Assembly: GCF_012935715.1 (NCBI RefSeq)
Contig: NZ_CP052860.1
Coordinates: forward strand, 434,001-498,000
Origin: Pseudomonas sp. ADAK13
GTDB taxonomy: Bacteria; Pseudomonadota; Gammaproteobacteria; Pseudomonadales; Pseudomonadaceae
Reading direction: 5' to 3'
DNA length: 64,000 nucleotides
The notes below the pieces were generated by a model. The model had not been told where the DNA came from, made no database searches, and worked only from the letters and a program-made list of their open reading frames with translations. Below, piece after piece: positions 40,368-49,837 of this stretch. A program made the position numbers and the translations under genes. Every line of letters begins with the position of its first letter. The stretch's first letter is position 1.

Positions 40368-41480
40368 TCAGTCGTTGAGCAAGCGCCCGTGCCGCAGCGC
40401 TTCGCGCCCCGCCACCTTGGCCAGCCAGAAACCCGCTTGGGCATAACGCAGCCGTTCAACGGCAAACAACACCCCAGGCGTGCCCGCGCAAACAATGCTC
40501 ACGCGGTCGGACAAGGGATCGATCACTTCAAATATCGGGTCGCCGGCTTCCACGACATCCCCGGCTTTACGCAGGTAACTGATCACGCCGGCGTGGGGCG
40601 CGAACAACAACTCGGTGCCTTCAAAGGGCAGGCCTTCGCAGGGTTCGTGTTGCGGCGCGGGCCATTCACCACGGATCAGGCCTTGCTCGGCGAGGAACGC
40701 CAGAATGCCTTCGGCGTGGAAAATCGCTTCGTCACGGCCGGTGTCGGCCTGGCCGCCCAGCTCCAGGGTCGTCGCCAGGCACGCCAGTGGAATCTGCGCC
40801 TCGGGAAACGCCCGGGACAAGCGCAACCACGGCAGCGAACAGGCTTCGTCAAACGAACTGCCGCCGGAATCTTCCGCCAGCAGGCCGACCTTCACATTCA
40901 AATGCGCCGACAGCGATCGCCACTGCGGCCAGTGCTGCGGCAGCGCGTACATGTGCAGCGCGGCCTCGGCATCGCAATGCAAGTCGAGGACGACGTCGGC
41001 GGTGCACGCATGGCTCAGTAAAACCCGCTGCATGCCTTGCAACTGGCTACTGGGCGCCGGCAGGGCGTTGAGCGCATCGGTCATGGCCTGGCGGATCATC
41101 CGGACGTTGGCGTGCGGGTCATCGCCCAAGCGGTCCTGGAGCAACGCGGCAACCGGCTCGCTCAACTCAACGAAATCCCGGTTGAAATTCTTGCCGCTGC
41201 CGATCTCGAAACGGCCCTGGTGGCTGCCTTGCAGCAACTGCCCCAGGCCCATCGGATTGGCCACCGGCACCAGCTCGATCACGCCGTTAAGAGCGCCTTG
41301 CTGTTCCAGTTCGGCCAGGCGCTTCTTCAGCTCCCAGGCGGCACGCATGCCGGGCAATTCATCGGCGTGCAGGCTGGCCTGGATAAAGGCCTTGCGCTCG
41401 CCGCTGCCGAAACGGAACACCGTCAGCTGGCGTTCGCAGCCCAGGTGACCCCAGGGCAACAGGTGATCGATACGTTCCAT
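40368..41480 (-). CDS. aotO: Succinylglutamate desuccinylase/aspartoacylase family protein AotO
   Basis: 370 residues. It is an M14/AspA-type hydrolase with possible zinc ligands in ASLHADELPGM and VVLDLHCDAEAALHM, and a C-terminal domain (FAPHAGVISYLRKAGDVVEA) like a biotinyl-lipoyl fold. In P. aeruginosa the gene between aotM and aotP is called aotO and was not needed for transport, to my recollection. It may deacylate an imported arginine or ornithine derivative; that is inference. Confidence 0.82.
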   Translation of the reverse strand: MERIDHLLPWGHLGCERQLTVFRFGSGERKAFIQASLHADELPGMRAAWELKKRLAELEQQGALNGVIELVPVANPMGLGQLLQGSHQGRFEIGSGKNFNRDFVELSEPVAALLQDRLGDDPHANVRMIRQAMTDALNALPAPSSQLQGMQRVLLSHACTADVVLDLHCDAEAALHMYALPQHWPQWRSLSAHLNVKVGLLAEDSGGSSFDEACSLPWLRLSRAFPEAQIPLACLATTLELGGQADTGRDEAIFHAEGILAFLAEQGLIRGEWPAPQHEPCEGLPFEGTELLFAPHAGVISYLRKAGDVVEAGDPIFEVIDPLSDRVSIVCAGTPGVLFAVERLRYAQAGFWLAKVAGREALRHGRLLND

Positions 41481-41481
41481 A

Positions 41482-42180
41482 TCAATGCTTCCGTGGAGCC
41501 AGGTAGCTCAGCCAGCGGCCTTCGGCCAACTTGAACAGGCGCACCAGGATGAAGGTCAGGCACAGGTAGAACGCGCCGGCGGTGATATAGGCTTCGAACG
41601 GCAAGTAGTACTGGGCGTTCACCGTGCGCGCGGCACCGGTGATGTCGATCAGGGTGACGATGGAGGCCAGGCTGGTGGTCTGGAGCATCATTATCACTTC
41701 GTTGCTGTATTGCGGCAGCGCGCGGCGCAGGGCCGATGGCAGCAGGATCCGGCGGTACAGCTTGTAGCGCGACATGCCCATCGCCTTGGCCGCTTCGATC
41801 TCGCCATGGGGCGTGGCCTTGAGGCTGCCGGCGATGATTTCGGCGGTGTAGGCGCTGGTGTTTACGGCGAACGCCAGGCACGCGCAGAAGGTCGCGCTGG
41901 ACAGCAGCGGCCACAGGAAGCTTTCACGCACCGCTTCAAACTGGGCCAGGCCGTAGTAGATCAAGAACAGCTGCACCAGCATCGGCGTGCCACGAATCAC
42001 GTAGGTGTACAGCCAGGCCACGCCGTTGACGATTGGTTGCTTGGACACGCGCATCAGGCCCAGGGGCAAGGCCGCGAGCAAGCCGAAGAACAGCGAAATG
42101 GCCAGCAGTTTCAGGGTGGTCAGCAAGCCGCCGAGGTACAGCGGCATGGCCTCCCAGATGACGTTGTAGTCGAAGATCAT
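41482..42180 (-). CDS. aotM: Arginine/ornithine ABC transporter permease AotM
   Basis: 232 residues. It is a HisM-type inner-membrane permease with several hydrophobic helices and the EAA loop EIEAAKAMGMSRYKLYRRIL. The N-terminus IFDYNVIWEAMPLYLGGLLT and VIRGTPMLVQLFLIYY are typical of polar amino acid permeases. Its start overlaps the aotQ stop by four bases (ATGA). Confidence 0.94.
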   Translation of the reverse strand: MIFDYNVIWEAMPLYLGGLLTTLKLLAISLFFGLLAALPLGLMRVSKQPIVNGVAWLYTYVIRGTPMLVQLFLIYYGLAQFEAVRESFLWPLLSSATFCACLAFAVNTSAYTAEIIAGSLKATPHGEIEAAKAMGMSRYKLYRRILLPSALRRALPQYSNEVIMMLQTTSLASIVTLIDITGAARTVNAQYYLPFEAYITAGAFYLCLTFILVRLFKLAEGRWLSYLAPRKH

Positions 42181-42866
42181 AGATCAGCCGCCTTTACGCC
42201 TACCGAGTAGCGCTTCTCAAGATGACGCAGGGCCAGCAACGACACGCTGGTGATCACCAGGTACATCGCCGCCACTGCGAGGAAGAAGGTAAAAGGTTCG
42301 CGGGTGGCGTCTGCCGCCTGCTTGGCCTTGAACATCATGTCTTGCAGGCCCACCACCGAAATCAGTGCGGTGGCCTTGGTCAGTACCAGCCAGTTGTTGG
42401 TAAACCCGGGGATCGCCAGCCGAATCATCTGCGGCACCATCACCCGGAAAAACACCTGGAAGGGGCTCATGCCATAAGCAAGGCCGGCTTCGGCCTGGCC
42501 CTTGGGAATGGCCATGAAGGCGCCACGGAAGGTTTCCGAGAGATAGGCGCCAAAGATGAAACCCAGGGTGCCGATGCCGGCGGCCAAGGGGTTCAAGTCA
42601 ATGTAGTCGTTGTAGCCGAGCAGCGGCGCAACGCGGTTAAGCAGGTCCTGACCGCCGTAGAAAATCAGCAGGATCAGCACCAGGTCGGGGATCCCGCGGA
42701 TCACCGTGGAGTACAGGTCGCCCAGCCAGGCCAACCAGCGCACCGGCGACAGGCGTAACGCGACCCCGATCAGACCCAGAACAATGGCCAGGGCCATGGA
42801 CGACAAGGCGAGCTGAAGCGTCAACCATGCGCCATCGAGGATGACAGCCCCGTAGCCTTTCAACAT
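42177..42866 (-). CDS. aotQ: Arginine/ornithine ABC transporter permease AotQ
   Basis: 229 residues. It is a HisQ-type permease, partner of AotM. MLKGYGAVILDGAWLTLQLA, VIRGIPDLVLILLIFYG and the EAA loop GQAEAGLAYGMSPFQVFFRV identify it. It overlaps aotM by four bases. Confidence 0.94.
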   Translation of the reverse strand: MLKGYGAVILDGAWLTLQLALSSMALAIVLGLIGVALRLSPVRWLAWLGDLYSTVIRGIPDLVLILLIFYGGQDLLNRVAPLLGYNDYIDLNPLAAGIGTLGFIFGAYLSETFRGAFMAIPKGQAEAGLAYGMSPFQVFFRVMVPQMIRLAIPGFTNNWLVLTKATALISVVGLQDMMFKAKQAADATREPFTFFLAVAAMYLVITSVSLLALRHLEKRYSVGVKAADL

Positions 42867-42957
42867 GATTCAGGTCCTCGAAAAGGGGGATGAAAAAATG
42901 GCGCAAACTTCAGAGACCCTGTTGCTTGCGCCATTCTGGACAGACAGCTGCGACGGT

Positions 42958-43743
42958 TTACTTGGCTTCTGGGCCGTAAATGTCGAAGTTGAAGTACTTG
43001 TCCTGGATTGCCTTGTATTTGCCGTTGGCACGGATCGCGGCGATAGCAGCGTTGATGCGGTCCAGGTTTTCCTTGTCGCCTTTACGCACGGCGATGCCGA
43101 TGCCGTCGCCGAAGTATTTGGCGTCGGTGAAGGCCGGGCCGATGAACGCGTAGCCTTTACCGGCTGGCGTGTCGAGGAAACCTTCCTGCAACAGGGTGGC
43201 GTCGGCCACGGTGCCGTCGAGACGACCGGCTTCTACGTCCAGGTAGATTTCGTTCTGCGAGCTGTAAGGCACCACGGTGGCGCCTTTCGGAGCCAGGACT
43301 TCCTTGGCGAAACGGTCGTGGATCGAACCGCGCTGTACGCCGATCTTCTTGCCTTTCAGCTCATCCAGGCTGTCGCTGACAACGGTACCTTCCTTCAACA
43401 CCAGGCGCGCCGGGGTCAGGTAGTAACGGTTGGTGAAGTCCACGGACTTCTTGCGATCTTCAGTGATGGACATCGAGGACAGGATGGCGTCGATCTTGCG
43501 CACTTTCAGCGCCGGGATCAGGCCGTCGAATTCCTGCTCGACCCAGGTGCACTTGACCTTCATCTCTTCGCACAGGGCGTTGCCGATGTCGTAGTCAAAA
43601 CCGACGATGCTGCCGTCCGGTGCCTTGGAGGCAAACGGAGGGTAAGCCGCTTCAATACCAATCTTCAGGGGCTTGCCTTCGGCGAAAGCCTGCATGGACA
43701 GCACGGACAGCGCCAGGGCGCCCAACAGCACGAGTTTCTTCAT
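42958..43743 (-). CDS. aotJ: Arginine/ornithine periplasmic binding protein AotJ
   Basis: 261 residues from the ATG at 43743, with GGAGTCCC upstream; the longer open frame is rejected because the signal peptide starts here. The signal peptide is [21 protein letters not shown]. The mature protein is an SBP_bac_3 type with [30 protein letters not shown] and [18 protein letters not shown]. It delivers arginine and ornithine to AotQMP. It is the first gene of the operon. Confidence 0.95.
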   Translation of the reverse strand: MKKLVLLGALALSVLSMQAFAEGKPLKIGIEAAYPPFASKAPDGSIVGFDYDIGNALCEEMKVKCTWVEQEFDGLIPALKVRKIDAILSSMSITEDRKKSVDFTNRYYLTPARLVLKEGTVVSDSLDELKGKKIGVQRGSIHDRFAKEVLAPKGATVVPYSSQNEIYLDVEAGRLDGTVADATLLQEGFLDTPAGKGYAFIGPAFTDAKYFGDGIGIAVRKGDKENLDRINAAIAAIRANGKYKAIQDKYFNFDIYGPEAK

Positions 43744-43900
43744 CTTGGGACTCCATCGGTATAGGGCAAAACAGCAGTATGAGCCAGAGCCCACGATGCG
43801 ACTGAGTGAAACCGAATAGCGTTGCTGCGTCCTGCGCCAGTTCAACATCGGCGACGACGAGCGAGTGATCGGCATTCTAACGACAGGCCGGAAGCCGATA

Positions 43901-43916
43901 TTTCCTCAATGCGACA
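43901..43916 (-). promoter_or_regulatory. ArgR-like half-site upstream of aotJ
   Basis: The minus strand reads TGTCGCATTGAGGAAA, an exact TGTCGC-N8-AA. A weaker TCTCGG-type half-site lies about 22 bases further upstream, close to the 21-base direct-repeat spacing recalled for ArgR. Confidence 0.6.
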
Positions 43917-44230
43917 ACAATTTACAGAAGCACCGAGAAAGCGGTTCCAGCACATTGACAGCCTCTGGATTTTATGCAGAGGCAAAAGATATTAAACCTG
44001 TTAACGCTGCAAATTGCGGGCCTATTATTCGCAAACCCTTCTAGCACGGCAAGTGTAGCGTTTGATCTAATTTTTCAGGGCGTCTAAAACGCGGGTTTTC
44101 GGGGCACGGGCGTAGCACTTTGCCTCATGTTTGGGCGCGGGGTTACACATTTACGGGATTCGGTAACATTCAGAAACTTCCTACAATGAAAACCGATATT
44201 TATTGGTGTGGGAGTTGAAACGCGATCCAC

Positions 44231-44319
44231 TATGGGAGCTGGCTTGCCTGCGATGGCGGTGGGCCAGCCAACACAGTGGGGTCTGATACGCCGCCATCGC
44301 AGGCAAGCCAGCTCCCACA
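44231..44319. repeat. REP-type inverted repeat (REPIN)
   Basis: TATGGGAGCTGGCTTGCCTG and CAGGCAAGCCAGCTCCCACA arms around a variable centre, between aotJ and acsA. Confidence 0.9.
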
Positions 44320-44359
44320 TTAATGCGGTCTTGGCAGTGGCATTTGCCGCTCCTCACAA

Positions 44360-44394
44360 AAAAGCCCCATCCGGCTCACACCGAATGGGGCTCT
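44360..44394 (-). terminator. Terminator of acsA
   Basis: On the minus strand AGCCCCATTCGG pairs with CCGGATGGGGCT and is followed by six T. It lies about 17 bases past the acsA stop. Confidence 0.85.
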
Positions 44395-44410
44395 GCCCTA
44401 CAACCCCGCC

Positions 44411-46366
44411 TTACGCGACGTTCATGGTCTTGTGCGTCTCGATCAAATGCGCCACCACACTCGGGTCCGCCAGGGTGGAGATATCCCCCAACCCGTCGTA
44501 CTCAGCCGTCGCAATCTTGCGCAGGATCCGGCGCATGATTTTCCCCGAACGGGTCTTCGGCAAGCCCGGCGCCCACTGGATCACATCCGGTGAAGCAATC
44601 GGCCCGATCTCTTTACGCACCCAGTTTTTCAGCTCCAGACGCAGCGCTTCATTCGGCTCTTCGCCGTTTTTCAGCGTCACATACACATAGATGCCCTGGC
44701 CTTTGATGTCGTGCGGCACACCCACCACCGCCGCTTCCGCGACTTTCGGGTGGGCAACCATCGCGCTTTCAATCTCGGCGGTCCCCATGCGGTGGCCAGA
44801 CACGTTAAGCACGTCGTCCACCCGGCCGGTGATCCAGTAGTAGCCATCCTCGTCACGGCGTGCACCGTCACCGGTGAAGTACATGCCACGGAAGGTCTTG
44901 AAGTAGGTGTCCACAAACCGGTCATGGTCGCCATACAGCGTACGTGCCTGGCCCGGCCACGAATCGAGAATCACCAGGTTGCCCTCGGCCACGCCTTCGA
45001 TCAGGTTACCCAGGTTGTCCACCAGTGCCGGCACCACGCCAAAGAACGGCCGTGCCGCCGAACCCGGCTTGAGCGCATGGGCGCCCGGCAACGGGCTCAT
45101 CATGTTGCCGCCGGTTTCGGTTTGCCACCAGGTGTCGACGATCGGGCAGCGGGATTGGCCGACGTTCTTGTAGTACCAGTCCCACGCTTCCGGGTTAATC
45201 GGCTCACCCACCGAACCCAACAGGCGCAAGCTGCTGCCATCGGCGCCTTCCACGGCGGCCTTGCCGGACGCCATCATGGCGCGGATCGCGGTCGGTGCGG
45301 TGTAGAGGATGTTGACCTGGTGCTTGTCGACGATCTTCGCCACCCGGGTGATGTCCGGGTAGTTCGGCACGCCTTCGAACATCAGCGTGGTCGCGCCGTT
45401 GGCCAGTGGGCCATAGACGATATAGGTGTGGCCGGTGACCCAGCCGACGTCGGCGGTGCACCAGTAGATTTCGCCCGGGCGGTAGTCGAACACGCGCTCG
45501 TGGGTCAGGGCTGCATACAACAGGTAGCCGCCGGTGGTGTGCTGCACGCCCTTCGGCTTGCCGGTGGAACCCGAGGTGTAAAGGATGAACAGTGCTTCTT
45601 CGGCGCCCATCTCTTTCGGCGCGCACACGGTGCCCGCCACTTTCATCAGGTCTTCGTACCAGATGTCGCGATGCTGGTTCCACTTGATGTTGCCGCCGGT
45701 GCGCTTGCACACGATGACTTTCTGGATGCTGCTGGTTTCCGGGTTGGTCAGGGCGTCGTCGACGTTGGCCTTCAGGGAAATTTTCTTGCCGGCACGGATG
45801 CCTTCGTCGGCGGTGATCACCACCTTGGATTTGCAGTCGATGATCCGACCGGCCAGGGCTTCTGGCGAGAACCCGCCAAACACCACCGAGTGAATCGCAC
45901 CGATCCGGGCACAGGCCAGCATGGCGACCGCAGCTTCGGGAATCATCGGCATATAGATAGTCACCACGTCGCCGCGGTGCACATCCTGGCCGCGCAGGGC
46001 GTTGGCGAACTTGCAGACTTCTTCATGCAGCTCGCGGTAGGTGATGGTGCGGCTTTCGGCAGGGTCGTCGCCTTCCCAGATGATTGCGGGCTGGTCGCCA
46101 CGCTCGGCGAGATGACGGTCCAGACAGTTGTAGGAAACGTTGAGGGTGCCGTCGGCAAACCACTTGATGTCGACATGGTGATCGTCGAAGGAGGTCTGCT
46201 TCACCGTGGTGAAAGGCTTGATCCAGTCAAGGCGCTTGGCTTGCTCGCGCCAGAAACCGTCGGGGTTGACCACCGACTGCTGGTACATGGCCTTGTAGGT
46301 CGCCTCATCGGTCAGCGTGTTGGCTGCTACTTCGGGGCGAACGGGGTACAGAGAAGCCGCACTCAT
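44411..46366 (-). CDS. acsA: Acetyl-CoA synthetase
   Basis: 651 residues. It activates acetate to acetyl-CoA through acetyl-AMP. ATP loop [20 protein letters not shown], substrate region [10 protein letters not shown] and the acetylation-site lysine in [13 protein letters not shown] are present. The full-length N- and C-terminal domains are intact. From memory it corresponds to PA0887, next to the aot operon. Confidence 0.97.
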   Translation of the reverse strand: MSAASLYPVRPEVAANTLTDEATYKAMYQQSVVNPDGFWREQAKRLDWIKPFTTVKQTSFDDHHVDIKWFADGTLNVSYNCLDRHLAERGDQPAIIWEGDDPAESRTITYRELHEEVCKFANALRGQDVHRGDVVTIYMPMIPEAAVAMLACARIGAIHSVVFGGFSPEALAGRIIDCKSKVVITADEGIRAGKKISLKANVDDALTNPETSSIQKVIVCKRTGGNIKWNQHRDIWYEDLMKVAGTVCAPKEMGAEEALFILYTSGSTGKPKGVQHTTGGYLLYAALTHERVFDYRPGEIYWCTADVGWVTGHTYIVYGPLANGATTLMFEGVPNYPDITRVAKIVDKHQVNILYTAPTAIRAMMASGKAAVEGADGSSLRLLGSVGEPINPEAWDWYYKNVGQSRCPIVDTWWQTETGGNMMSPLPGAHALKPGSAARPFFGVVPALVDNLGNLIEGVAEGNLVILDSWPGQARTLYGDHDRFVDTYFKTFRGMYFTGDGARRDEDGYYWITGRVDDVLNVSGHRMGTAEIESAMVAHPKVAEAAVVGVPHDIKGQGIYVYVTLKNGEEPNEALRLELKNWVRKEIGPIASPDVIQWAPGLPKTRSGKIMRRILRKIATAEYDGLGDISTLADPSVVAHLIETHKTMNVA

Positions 46367-46760
46367 CTTTCTTACCTCGGTGACATAGTTGTTGTTGTAT
46401 GGCCCTGTTGTAGCCGGGCCGGGCCTATAGAACCATTCGACGATGGTAGTAACAAGCCCCTACAAATTGCCCACCTATACCCCGGCGGCGCTCTGGCCCG
46501 CGGCCTGTGGCGCTTTGCAGGTTTCTGAAAAAACCTTCATCTCGGGATTGTTACAAAAACCACCAATAGTGTTTATCAAAAGCACGGGTATATGAATTAA
46601 ACCCGTGCGCCTAAAATCAACCACGCCATCAAGGCACTGTGATTAACAACGTAACAGCCCCCACGAAGGCAACGTTAATCCGAACTTCCCAATTAAGTTA
46701 CACACGTGGCCTCAGAAGGGCCCCGTGACCCCTTTCGACCGCCAAAAGGTAAATAGTAAA
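46367..46760. other. Intergenic region between divergent acsA and the DUF2790 gene
   Basis: 394 bases without a gene. It contains the acsA promoter area and a hairpin (GCACGGGT near 46582 with ACCCGTGC near 46600) whose 3' side lacks a T run, so a terminator is unlikely. Confidence 0.45.
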
Positions 46761-47030
46761 ATGAAAGCGTTATTAGTTATGGCCCTTAGCAGCTTGTGCG
46801 CCACCGCCGCCCTGGCCGACGAAGCCCCGACTGACGTAGCCAGCCAGAGCACTCCGATTGTTGAGGATTACACTTACAGCACCCACTTGGATGTCGCCAA
46901 AGTTTTGTCGATGAGCAATGTTCCGGATGTATGCGAAGTTGTACCGGTAAAAATGGAATATGAAGACTCACAAGGTCAGCGTCATATTCTTCAATATCAG
47001 GTCATGGGTAACGGTTGCTCTAACGGCTGA
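46761..47030 (+). CDS. Secreted DUF2790 family protein
   Basis: 89 residues from the ATG at 46761 (MKALLVMALSSLCATAALAD), a clear Sec signal peptide; the upstream ATG would hide it. The mature part is about 70 residues with YTYSTHLDVAKVLSMSNVPD and VCEVVPVKMEYEDSQG, the DUF2790 core. Two mature cysteines (VCEVV and GNGCSNG) could form a disulfide. These proteins are common in Pseudomonas and have no established function known to me. Confidence 0.85.
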   Translation: MKALLVMALSSLCATAALADEAPTDVASQSTPIVEDYTYSTHLDVAKVLSMSNVPDVCEVVPVKMEYEDSQGQRHILQYQVMGNGCSNG

Positions 47031-47175
47031 TAACTTCGTTAGTTGCCATTGACTCAGATCTTATTCGCCGCAAGAAATCGTTCTTGCGGCAAAGAGCCGG
47101 CTTCTCCCCCCCACCGCTTGAATCGAATGCTACGATTGTGGCGCCGCCACCTCACCTGCACGGCAGGATGCATTC

Positions 47176-48039
47176 ATGCGAGCCAGTTTCGAAAAAATCC
47201 CAACCGAGGCGAACACCTCCTGGACCCTGCTGAACAGGCGTCTACCGGAGGCGATTCCGTTTGAATGGCACCACCATCCCGAATACGAACTGACCCTCAC
47301 CCTCAACAGCCGCGGGCACCGCTATATCAGCAACGATGTGGCGCTGTACGATGATGGCGACCTGGTGCTGGTGGGCCCGAACGTGCCCCACAGCTGGTCC
47401 TCCGCCGAGCTGATCGACCCCGCCACACCGCACATTGCCCTGGTTATCTGGTTTTCGGAGGCTTGGGCAGAGTCGCTGGTGCAGCTGTTTCCGGAGATGG
47501 TATCGACGCGCGCACTGTTGGCTGCAGCGCGGCAGGCACTGAGCTTCAGTGACGCCACGTCCCGGGCACTGCGGCCGGTGATCGAAGCCATGGTCGAGCA
47601 AGACGCCTCCCAGCGGCTGATCTCGTTGCTCACCGTGCTCAACACATTGTCCCGGGACATCGCCGCGCAGCCTATTGCGATAGAAGTTGCGACGCCTCAC
47701 ATCACGGAAGACGCACGCATCCGCCGCGTCCTGGACCACTTGCACGGCCACTATGCGCAACCTGTAGGCATTCCCGAATTGGCGCAAATGGCCTGCGTCA
47801 GCGTCTCCGCCTTCCACCGAATGTTCCGCAAACACACACGCTGCACGGCGCTGGACTACATCGTTCGGCTGCGTATCGGACACGCCTGCGCGCTGTTGAT
47901 GCAGGGCAACCTGGCGGTCAGCGCGATTTCCGAACAGGTGGGCTATGCCTCCCAGGCGTTGTTCAATCGGCAGTTCAAGGCGCACAAGGGCATGACGCCT
48001 TCACAATTTCGGGTTCAGCACGGCCATCACTTTCAATAA
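47176..48039 (+). CDS. AraC-family transcriptional regulator with cupin-like N-terminus
   Basis: 287 residues. The N-terminal cupin-type sensor region contains EWHHHPEYELTLTLNSRGHR and LVLVGPNVPHSW. The C-terminal AraC domain has QPVGIPELAQMACVSVSAF and GNLAVSAISEQVGYASQALF. It lies 128 bases upstream of the DUF1479 gene on the same strand, so it may control that gene. The effector is unknown. Confidence 0.9.
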   Translation: MRASFEKIPTEANTSWTLLNRRLPEAIPFEWHHHPEYELTLTLNSRGHRYISNDVALYDDGDLVLVGPNVPHSWSSAELIDPATPHIALVIWFSEAWAESLVQLFPEMVSTRALLAAARQALSFSDATSRALRPVIEAMVEQDASQRLISLLTVLNTLSRDIAAQPIAIEVATPHITEDARIRRVLDHLHGHYAQPVGIPELAQMACVSVSAFHRMFRKHTRCTALDYIVRLRIGHACALLMQGNLAVSAISEQVGYASQALFNRQFKAHKGMTPSQFRVQHGHHFQ

Positions 48040-48134
48040 GCGGATTCTTCTACACGCCTTACAACAAACGCCAGAATCGTACTGCTCAACGCTCCAAATC
48101 AGGCTGCCGCCCGAGCAGGCCGGAGTGATTCCAT

Positions 48135-48161
48135 ACCTGTATGCACAACAACAATACAGGT
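48135..48161. promoter_or_regulatory. Inverted repeat at the start of the DUF1479 gene
   Basis: ACCTGTAT (48135-48142) and ATACAGGT (48154-48161) are perfect inverted copies with an 11-base spacer. Their CTG-to-CAG spacing is too long for a LexA box. The arms flank and partly overlap the upstream candidate ATG at 48141. Confidence 0.5.
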
Positions 48162-48167
48162 CACCCC

Positions 48168-49421
48168 ATGAGCAACTACCACGCCTTCGAATGTGCCGAG
48201 CTACCGGACGACTACAAGCGCAGCATCGTCGCGATGAAAAAGGCATTGCGCGCGCAAATCGGCGATGTGCCCGCGCTGTTTGCCGAGGTCAGCGAGTTTA
48301 TCTGCGGTGAAATCGCCTCGATCAGGGCTACGACCGCCTGGCCCGAGCTCGACTTTGAGACCATCGCCAACGGCCGGGTCACCGAAGAACAACGAGCCCT
48401 CATCAAACGCCGGGGCTGCCTGGTGATCCGCAACCACTTCCCCCGCCAGCAGGTGCTCGGGTGGGACAAAAGCCTGCTGGACTACCTCGACCACAACCAT
48501 TTCGACGAGGTGTACCGCGGCCCGGCCGACAACTTCTTCGGCAACCTCGAAGCCTCACGCCCGGAAATATTCCCCATTTATTGGTCCGACGCCCAGATGC
48601 AGGTGCGCCAACACGAACGCATGGGCGCCGCACAGTCATTCCTCAACCGCCTGTGGACCATCAACTCCCAGGGCCGGCAATGGTTCGACCCGGACGTCAA
48701 CGCGCTGTACCCCGACCGCGTGCGCCGCCGCCCACCCGGCACCACCTCCAAAGGGCTTGGCCCGCACACCGATTCCGGCGCGCTGGAACGCTGGCTGCAC
48801 CCCGCCTACCTCAAGGTGTTCGACAAGATCTACCGCAACGACTTCAAGGCGTACGACCCCTGGGACGCCGCACATCGCACCGAAGTCGATGAATACGCCT
48901 ACAAGGACACGGTGAAATGCTCGGCCTTCCGTACCTTCCAGGGCTGGACCGCGCTGTGCGACATGCAGGCCGACCAGGGCGTGCTGCATACCTTGCCGAG
49001 CCCCAAGGCCATGGCCTACCTGCTGCTGCGGCCGTTGCTGGACGACGTCCCCGAAGATGAGCTGTGCGGTGTTGCACCGGGCAAAGTGCTGCCGATTTCA
49101 GAGAAATGGCACCCGCTGCTGGTCCAGGGCATGACCCCGATTCCGGATGTGCAGGCCGGCGATTCAGTGTGGTGGCACTGCGACGTGATCCACAGCGTCG
49201 CCCCAGTCGAAAACCAGCAGGGTTGGGGCAACGTAATGTACGTGCCCGCCGCGCCCATGTGCCCGAAAAACCAGCGGTACGCCAAGGATGTGCTCCGGGC
49301 GTTCGAGCAAGGGGTTTCGCCGGATGACTTTGCCCGGGAGGACTACGAGAAAGACTGGAAAGACCGCTTTATGGCACCACAACTGAATGCCCTCGGCCGT
49401 AAAGGGCTGGGGCTGGAATAA
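48168..49421 (+). CDS. DUF1479 family protein (YbiU-like, Fe/2-oxoglutarate oxygenase fold)
   Basis: 417 residues from the ATG at 48168 (MSNYHAFECAELPDDYKRSI); an ATG at 48141 is also in frame. Candidate Fe ligands are His and Asp in GLGPHTDSGALERWL and a distal His in WWHCDVIHSVAPVENQ, typical of the double-stranded beta-helix oxygenases. YbiU-like proteins have structural data but no settled substrate that I recall. The AraC regulator upstream suggests an inducible catabolic role. Confidence 0.85.
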   Translation: MSNYHAFECAELPDDYKRSIVAMKKALRAQIGDVPALFAEVSEFICGEIASIRATTAWPELDFETIANGRVTEEQRALIKRRGCLVIRNHFPRQQVLGWDKSLLDYLDHNHFDEVYRGPADNFFGNLEASRPEIFPIYWSDAQMQVRQHERMGAAQSFLNRLWTINSQGRQWFDPDVNALYPDRVRRRPPGTTSKGLGPHTDSGALERWLHPAYLKVFDKIYRNDFKAYDPWDAAHRTEVDEYAYKDTVKCSAFRTFQGWTALCDMQADQGVLHTLPSPKAMAYLLLRPLLDDVPEDELCGVAPGKVLPISEKWHPLLVQGMTPIPDVQAGDSVWWHCDVIHSVAPVENQQGWGNVMYVPAAPMCPKNQRYAKDVLRAFEQGVSPDDFAREDYEKDWKDRFMAPQLNALGRKGLGLE

Positions 49422-49837
49422 ACACCGCTCCGGCGCATCGAAACAAACGCCTACCGCCCGTCAAAAAATTCCAAGCCAGGCAAAGCCTTGTAAACCCGGA
49501 CCTTGGCTGCAAACACCACCATTTTGGCCGCTCACCGAGACCATCCGCCGCAACACAAAGCCGAATTTTTCCCTATAATGCGCGGGTAAATCGGGCCTGC
49601 AATATCCCTTTACACTGGGATGAAGAGCCAGACCTGAGGCCCCCGCTGGAGCTCGCAAGCACTGCTCCGCCCCTCAAGCCTCAAGCAGAACACCCGTAAC
49701 CCTGATTCCGTTTAATGCGTGCGCTAGCTGCAACAAACGATTCCTTAAGATCCACCGCGGCCTTTGGGCCGTGTGAACACCCAACCATCCGGTTTCACAC
49801 GGGCACCTTAGAGCCCTCACGCAGGAGACGACACGTC
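49422..49837. other. Promoter and long leader of nrdB
   Basis: 416 bases without a gene. A TATAAT box (49574-49579) implies a transcript start near 49586 and therefore an untranslated leader of about 250 bases. The leader holds a hairpin GCGGCC-TTTG-GGCCG near 49756. I found no clear NrdR box. Confidence 0.5.

Larger units (their letters stand above)
43744..44350. other. Gene-free region upstream of aotJ and downstream of acsA
   Basis: About 600 bases hold the aotJ promoter with an ArgR-like box, an AT-rich stretch (43970-44080) and a REP element at 44231. No coding region is convincing. Confidence 0.5.

Noticed and set aside
44711..46528. 605-residue open frame opposite acsA
   Set aside because: Antisense of acetyl-CoA synthetase, with no ribosome site or domain.
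46582..46608. Terminator reading of the GCACGGGT hairpin
   Set aside because: No T run follows on either strand, and it lies between divergent genes where a terminator is not expected.
48135..48161. LexA box reading of the ACCTGTAT/ATACAGGT repeat
   Set aside because: The CTG to CAG distance is 17 bases, not the 10 required for LexA.
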